The position numbers were made by a program, and so were the translations under genes. The notes under the pieces are model-generated. The model did no database searches. It worked only from the letters and a program-made list of their open reading frames with translations, and had not been told where the DNA came from. From CAG-103 sp045112425 (GTDB taxonomy: Bacteria; Bacillota; Clostridia; Oscillospirales; Oscillospiraceae): a stretch of 8,482 nucleotides of DNA. Position 1 is the stretch's first letter, and every line of letters begins with the position of its first letter. This document shows, piece after piece, positions 5,485 through 8,482 of this stretch. The stretch covers positions 1 to 8,482 of the forward strand of contig JBGUHV010000149.1 of NCBI GenBank assembly GCA_045112425.1, read 5' to 3'.

Positions 5485-7403
5485 GCGGCGATCCTCAGGC
5501 GCTTGAGCTTTTTCTCGCTCGGCAGACCGTCGCCGGTCCAGCCGCGGGCGCGGTAATAGGTTTTCTTCATTTTTTCCAGCGGCACGACGGTCTTCGGATC
5601 GTTCGGATCCTGCCGCACATGCGTCAGACGCTTCGGCAGCGTGTCGCGCTCTGCCGAGACGCCGAATTTCGCGTTCACGGCGCGCTCCACATTATAGCTG
5701 CGCTCGCCCATGCGGATGAACTTTCCAAGCGTGAGCTTCATGCCGGTTGCGAGCTGGATCTCCTTCGTGTGCGGAATCAGCGGCAGGTGGAAGAATGCGA
5801 TCTCCGGGAACTTATTCAGGAAACGCACCGCCCAGCCCAGATGCGGCAAAATCCAGTTTACGATCTTGGTGATGATGTTGTTTGGGCGGGAAATGAGGAA
5901 GCCCGGGAATACGGCGTAAGAGGTAAAGAGGCACTGCCCGCCCATGGAGATGGCCTCCATCACGTCCTGCATGAACATGCACAGATCCGCCTTGCCCTTC
6001 GGCGTCTGCGGGTCGATGTGCAGACCCAGACCCTCGAGCACCACGAGATAGCCGCCGTTAAGATGGCAGCCGCCGCGATTTGCAACCGCGTAGCCCAGAC
6101 CTTGCCCGACGCTGCGTCGGGGCTCATAGGCCGCAAGCTCCATGCCCTTGGACTGAATGGCAAATTCCGTGCCGCCGTATTTTTCGCTCAACCGCTTGCT
6201 GCCCTCGGCGAGCTCCGCGCCGATGCCGCGGCGGTGCGCGATGTCGTCAAATACCTGACTGATGTTGTCGACTTCACCGAATTTCAGTTCGCTTTGGAAG
6301 AGACCTTTTTCGGTGGCCTCCATCGCCCAGGCGATGGTTCCGGCGCAGGAGATGGTGTCCATGCCGAGCTCGTCGAGCTCGTAGTTCCAGCGGCAGATGA
6401 GCTCCAGATTGCGGTTTTCGATGCCGCCGCCGAGCAGACCGAGCGTTTCCAGCTCCGGGCCCTTGACCTGCCGCTCGCCGACTTTCACGCGCCGCGCGCA
6501 GCGGATGGTGCAGTAGAGGCAGCCGTTGTTCTTGATGTTCTGCTCCTCGGCCAGCGCTTCGCCGCTGACCTCCTCGAAGTGCTCGAAGGTGCCGGCGGAA
6601 TAGTTGCGGGTCGAAAGCTGCTGGTTCACCTGCATGCCGCTCACAAGTCCGGCCGTGCCGAGCTTCGGCAGCTGATCGCCCGTGATCGGGTGCTCCTTGA
6701 GTGCCTTGACCCATTTCTTGTTGTGCTCCTGCAGCGCCTTCTGGTCATGAACCGTCACGGTCTTGTTTCCGCGCGTGACCATGGCCTTGATGTTCTTGCT
6801 GCCGAACACCGCGCCCATGCCGGCGCGTCCGGCAGCGCGCTCGCCGCTGATCACGCTGGCATAGCGGACCAGATGCTCTCCGGCAGGGCCGATGGCGAGA
6901 ATGCCGCAGGTGAGCTTTTTGCCGCTGCGCTCATTCAGCTCGGCCTGAATGGTTTCCTGCGTCTCGGTCGTATGCATGCCCATCAGCGCCTGCGCGCTGT
7001 GGAAGAGAATCTCGTCCTCAGAGATTTCAATCCAGGTCGGCTCGGGGCACTTTCCGCGCAGAATCACTGCGTCGTAGCCCGCTTTCTTCAGGTAATTGCC
7101 GAAGTTGCCGCCGCAGTTGGAGGAGGAGGTGATCCCCGTCAGCGGAGAGAGAGACGAAATGTCGAATCGGTTCGAGGAGGGAGCGCCGGTTCCCGTGAGC
7201 GGGCCGGTCGCGATCACGATCAGGTTTTCCGGCCCGAGCGGATCCTCCTTGCCGGTGAGATTGTCATAGAGGATCTTGGAGGCCATCGCCTTCCCGCCGA
7301 GATACAGCTCGCGGTCGCGATCCGTCCACGGATACTCCTCGGCGTGCATGGTGGTGAGATCGAGCAGCATTACCTTGCCCATATAGCCGCAATAATTGGT
7401 CAT
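5481..7403 (-). CDS. aor: Aldehyde:ferredoxin oxidoreductase family (tungsten- or molybdenum-pterin enzyme)
   Basis: AOR enzymes oxidise aldehydes to carboxylic acids with ferredoxin, or run in reverse, using a bis-pyranopterin W or Mo site next to a [4Fe-4S] cluster. The 640-residue protein has the N-terminal pterin-binding pattern GPLTGTGAPSSNRF (67-80) and SSSNCGGNFG (93-102), then GERAAGRAGMGAVFGSKNIK (187-206). The cluster motif CLYCTIRC gives Cys295, Cys298 and Cys302, and Cys491 in SMGGQC is the fourth ligand. All four lie within about 7 residues of the Pyrococcus furiosus AOR positions (288, 291, 295 and 494). After Cys491 a hydrophobic segment (about 500-545) makes the C-terminal region longer than in the archaeal enzyme. 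ATG 7403 is chosen because AAAGGAG lies 8 bases upstream and the promoter -10 box overlaps the alternative start at 7442. The metal and substrate cannot be told from sequence. It heads an operon with the MoaD-like gene. Confidence 0.95.
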   Translation of the reverse strand: MTNYCGYMGKVMLLDLTTMHAEEYPWTDRDRELYLGGKAMASKILYDNLTGKEDPLGPENLIVIATGPLTGTGAPSSNRFDISSLSPLTGITSSSNCGGNFGNYLKKAGYDAVILRGKCPEPTWIEISEDEILFHSAQALMGMHTTETQETIQAELNERSGKKLTCGILAIGPAGEHLVRYASVISGERAAGRAGMGAVFGSKNIKAMVTRGNKTVTVHDQKALQEHNKKWVKALKEHPITGDQLPKLGTAGLVSGMQVNQQLSTRNYSAGTFEHFEEVSGEALAEEQNIKNNGCLYCTIRCARRVKVGERQVKGPELETLGLLGGGIENRNLELICRWNYELDELGMDTISCAGTIAWAMEATEKGLFQSELKFGEVDNISQVFDDIAHRRGIGAELAEGSKRLSEKYGGTEFAIQSKGMELAAYEPRRSVGQGLGYAVANRGGCHLNGGYLVVLEGLGLHIDPQTPKGKADLCMFMQDVMEAISMGGQCLFTSYAVFPGFLISRPNNIITKIVNWILPHLGWAVRFLNKFPEIAFFHLPLIPHTKEIQLATGMKLTLGKFIRMGERSYNVERAVNAKFGVSAERDTLPKRLTHVRQDPNDPKTVVPLEKMKKTYYRARGWTGDGLPSEKKLKRLRIAA

Positions 7404-7437
7404 GCCCTCAGCTCCTTTCGCATACGAATCTAAAATT

Positions 7438-7465
7438 ATCATAGCACATTCAATTCTGTTTGCAA
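7438..7465 (-). promoter_or_regulatory. Promoter of the AOR-MoaD operon
   Basis: On the minus strand, TTGCAA (7465-7460) and TATGAT (7443-7438) are separated by 16 bases. A TG precedes the -10 box with one base between (TGCTATGAT), an extended -10 element that offsets the imperfect hexamers. An A/T-rich stretch lies upstream. Transcription would start near 7431, leaving a leader of about 28 bases. Confidence 0.7.
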
Positions 7466-7505
7466 AGGTATGATATTTTTTTATACATCAGAAGCAAAAA
7501 ATATC

Positions 7506-7534
7506 TTGCTTATTCTGTAAACCTATGTTAAAAT
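7506..7534 (+). promoter_or_regulatory. Promoter of rplS with A/T-rich UP-like element
   Basis: TTGCTT (7506-7511) and TAAAAT (7529-7534) have a 17-base spacer. Directly upstream, 7495-7505 is an A tract (AAAAAATATC), and 7473-7485 is T/A-rich, resembling an UP element, as expected for a highly expressed ribosomal protein gene. The predicted start near 7541 gives a leader of about 97 bases. Confidence 0.7.
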
Positions 7535-7540
7535 ACCAGA

Positions 7541-7637
7541 GCTTGCGCAGAGCGTAACTGCGCGATCACGGCGGTCCGCTGCCGAGGCTCGGCGAAGCCC
7601 TCCGGTAAGAACGTCTGTATTAAAGGAAGGATTTGTT
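7541..7637 (+). promoter_or_regulatory. Structured 5' leader of rplS, candidate L19 autoregulatory element
   Basis: This G+C-rich leader can form a first hairpin, GCGCAG (7545-7550) with CTGCGC (7558-7563). Then come three alternatives that exclude one another: GGCGG/CTGCC (7570-7574 with 7579-7583), GCCGA/TCGGC (7581-7585 with 7589-7593) and GGCT/AGCC (7586-7589 with 7596-7599). The ribosome binding site AGGAAGG (7624-7630) follows. Known Firmicutes rplS mRNAs carry an L19 leader thought to give feedback control; whether this matches that family was not tested. Confidence 0.45.
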
Positions 7638-7979
7638 ATGGATCTCATCAAAACTCTGACCGAGCAGTACATGAAGCCTGAACTGCCGGCCATGCGTGTG
7701 GGCGACACCGTGCGTGTCACCGTCCGCGTCAAGGAAGGCAACCGCGAGCGCAACCAGGCGTTCGAGGGCACCATCATCGCCAAGAAGCACGGCGGCATCA
7801 ACGAAACCATTACCGTGCGCCGCATCTCTTACGGCGTTGGCTGCGAGAAGGTTTTCCCCGTGCATTCTCCCACGATCGTCTCCGTTGATACGGTTCGCCG
7901 TGGTAAGGTTCGCAGAGCGAAGCTCTACTACCTGCGCGACCGCGTCGGCAAGAAGGCGAAGGTCAAAGAGCTCATCTGA
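7638..7979 (+). CDS. rplS: 50S ribosomal protein L19
   Basis: Ribosomal protein L19 sits on the 50S subunit at the interface with the 30S subunit. The 113-residue length is normal for the family, and the whole sequence is typical: PAMRVGDTVRVTVRVKEGNR near the N-terminus, QAFEGTIIAKKHGG (40-53), TVRRISYGVGCEKVFPVHSP (59-78) and a basic C-terminal end with RRAKLYYLRDRVGKKAK. AGGAAGG lies 7 bases before the ATG. In many Firmicutes rplS follows rimM and trmD; here the upstream neighbour is instead the divergent AOR operon, so the gene has its own promoter and leader. A strong terminator follows, although lepB comes next as in many Firmicutes. Confidence 0.98.
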   Translation: MDLIKTLTEQYMKPELPAMRVGDTVRVTVRVKEGNRERNQAFEGTIIAKKHGGINETITVRRISYGVGCEKVFPVHSPTIVSVDTVRRGKVRRAKLYYLRDRVGKKAKVKELI

Positions 7980-7990
7980 GCGCAATACCG

Positions 7991-8024
7991 ACAAAAAAAG
8001 AGACCGAATGGTCTCTTTTTTTGT
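7991..8024 (+). terminator. Rho-independent terminator after rplS
   Basis: ACAAAAAAAGAGACC (7991-8005) pairs along its full 15 bases with GGTCTCTTTTTTTGT (8010-8024) around the loop GAAT, giving a strong stem with a seven-T tract on the 3' arm. Just downstream, a weaker short hairpin CCCG/CGGG (8027-8030 with 8036-8039) is followed by four T residues. Confidence 0.93.
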
Positions 8025-8053
8025 TGCCCGAAAGACGGGTTTTCGTGTATAAT
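8024..8053 (+). promoter_or_regulatory. Promoter of lepB
   Basis: TTGCCC (8024-8029) and TATAAT (8048-8053) are 18 bases apart. The -35 box touches the end of the rplS terminator, so lepB can be transcribed independently of rplS. The predicted leader is about 30 bases and includes the weak ribosome binding site GAGG (8078-8081). Confidence 0.65.
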
Positions 8054-8089
8054 ATATTCTGTTATTTTATCGAAACCGAGGTATGAACC

Positions 8090-8482
8090 ATGGATGAACA
8101 AAAAACCGGAGCCGCGCCGAGCAAGCGTGCGGATCTTTATGACTGGATCAGCAGCATCATTGCGGCGCTGATTGTCTGCGTGCTCGTGTTTGTGTTTCTC
8201 GCGCGCATGGTCAATGTTGTGGGCTCCTCCATGTATCCCACGCTGGAGGAGAACGACAAGATCATCATCTGCAATCTGTTCTATGAGCCGAAGCAGGGCG
8301 ATATCGTTGTGCTGCGCAAGGACACCTTCATGGACGATCCGATTGTTAAGCGCGTCATCGCCGTCGAGGGCCAGACCGTGAACATCGACTTTGAGAACGG
8401 CATTGTTTATATCGACAATACCGCGCTCAAAGAGCCGTATATCAATGATCTCACGCACGAGCGCGAGAATTTTGAAGGCCCC
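8090..8482 (+). CDS. lepB: Signal peptidase I, N-terminal part (3' end outside window)
   Basis: Type I signal peptidase cuts the signal peptide from exported proteins on the outer face of the cytoplasmic membrane. The 131 visible codons show a short charged N-terminus (MDEQKTG, K12/R13), one membrane helix at about 20-39 (IIAALIVCVLVFVFLA), then the catalytic serine in VGSSMYPTL (Ser47) and the catalytic lysine in DPIVKRVIAVEG (Lys87). Both parts of the Ser-Lys dyad are therefore present. A single membrane helix and this spacing fit the Gram-positive SipS type. The ATG at 8090 is in frame with these motifs and has GAGG 8 bases upstream; other nearby ATGs are out of frame. The gene is cut by the window edge after the start of the beta-rich catalytic domain. 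The order rplS-lepB is common in Firmicutes, usually with ylqF/rbgA and rnhB next, which cannot be checked here. Confidence 0.96.
   Translation, partial: MDEQKTGAAPSKRADLYDWISSIIAALIVCVLVFVFLARMVNVVGSSMYPTLEENDKIIICNLFYEPKQGDIVVLRKDTFMDDPIVKRVIAVEGQTVNIDFENGIVYIDNTALKEPYINDLTHERENFEGP

Noticed and set aside
5619..7433. Long open frame (604 codons) on the plus strand opposite the AOR gene
   Set aside because: It is the antisense shadow of a well-supported AOR gene in G+C-rich sequence, lacks recognisable domains and has no suitable promoter or ribosome binding site.
7404..7442. Upstream ATG extending the AOR gene by 13 codons
   Set aside because: It overlaps the -10 box of the AOR promoter, and the AAAGGAG site is correctly spaced for the ATG at 7403.

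Overview
The window looks like a chromosomal segment from a fairly G+C-rich, low-oxygen Firmicute, most likely in the Clostridia (an Oscillospiraceae-like gut organism would fit). The reasons are: an rplS-lepB gene order typical of Firmicutes; strong AGGAGG-type ribosome binding sites; classical sigma-A-type promoters; a tRNA gene that encodes its own CCA end; and an oxygen-sensitive type of aldehyde:ferredoxin oxidoreductase with an iron-type alcohol dehydrogenase. The taxonomic placement is inference; no rRNA or other phylogenetic marker was compared.

Layout. (1) 1-1022, plus strand: the 3' end of dapF (lysine/meso-diaminopimelate synthesis), directly followed by a NagB-like sugar-phosphate isomerase homologue that has lost several catalytic residues. 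(2) 1045-1218: a tRNA-Leu(GAG) gene with its own promoter and a strong terminator. (3) 1303-3163: a two-gene operon of a TPR protein overlapping a DUF4037-type nucleotidyltransferase-like protein, ending in a bidirectional terminator. (4) 3164-7403: a metabolic island of four genes in alternating orientation: an E1-like MoeB/ThiF-family adenylyltransferase (minus), an iron-type alcohol dehydrogenase (plus), and a translationally coupled AOR-MoaD-like pair (minus). (5) 7506-8482, plus strand: rplS (ribosomal protein L19) with a structured leader, a terminator, then the start of lepB (signal peptidase I), which runs off the window.

The genes in region 4 make biochemical sense together. The MoaD-like ubiquitin-fold protein ends in Gly-Gly and would be activated by an E1-like enzyme such as the one encoded nearby, as in sulfur transfer to the pyranopterin of the tungsten or molybdenum cofactor. 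AOR uses that cofactor to interconvert aldehydes and carboxylic acids with ferredoxin, and the alcohol dehydrogenase would interconvert the aldehyde with an alcohol. This joint role is inferred from gene content and proximity.

No insertion sequences, CRISPR arrays, phage genes or rRNA genes were seen. No gap between genes exceeds 300 bases; the largest is the 234-base divergent region between the AOR gene and rplS, which holds back-to-back promoters and the rplS leader. The most notable items are the catalytically altered NagB homologue, the AOR/MoaD/E1/alcohol dehydrogenase island with a candidate operator, the uncharacterised TPR-nucleotidyltransferase pair, and the rplS leader with competing hairpins.
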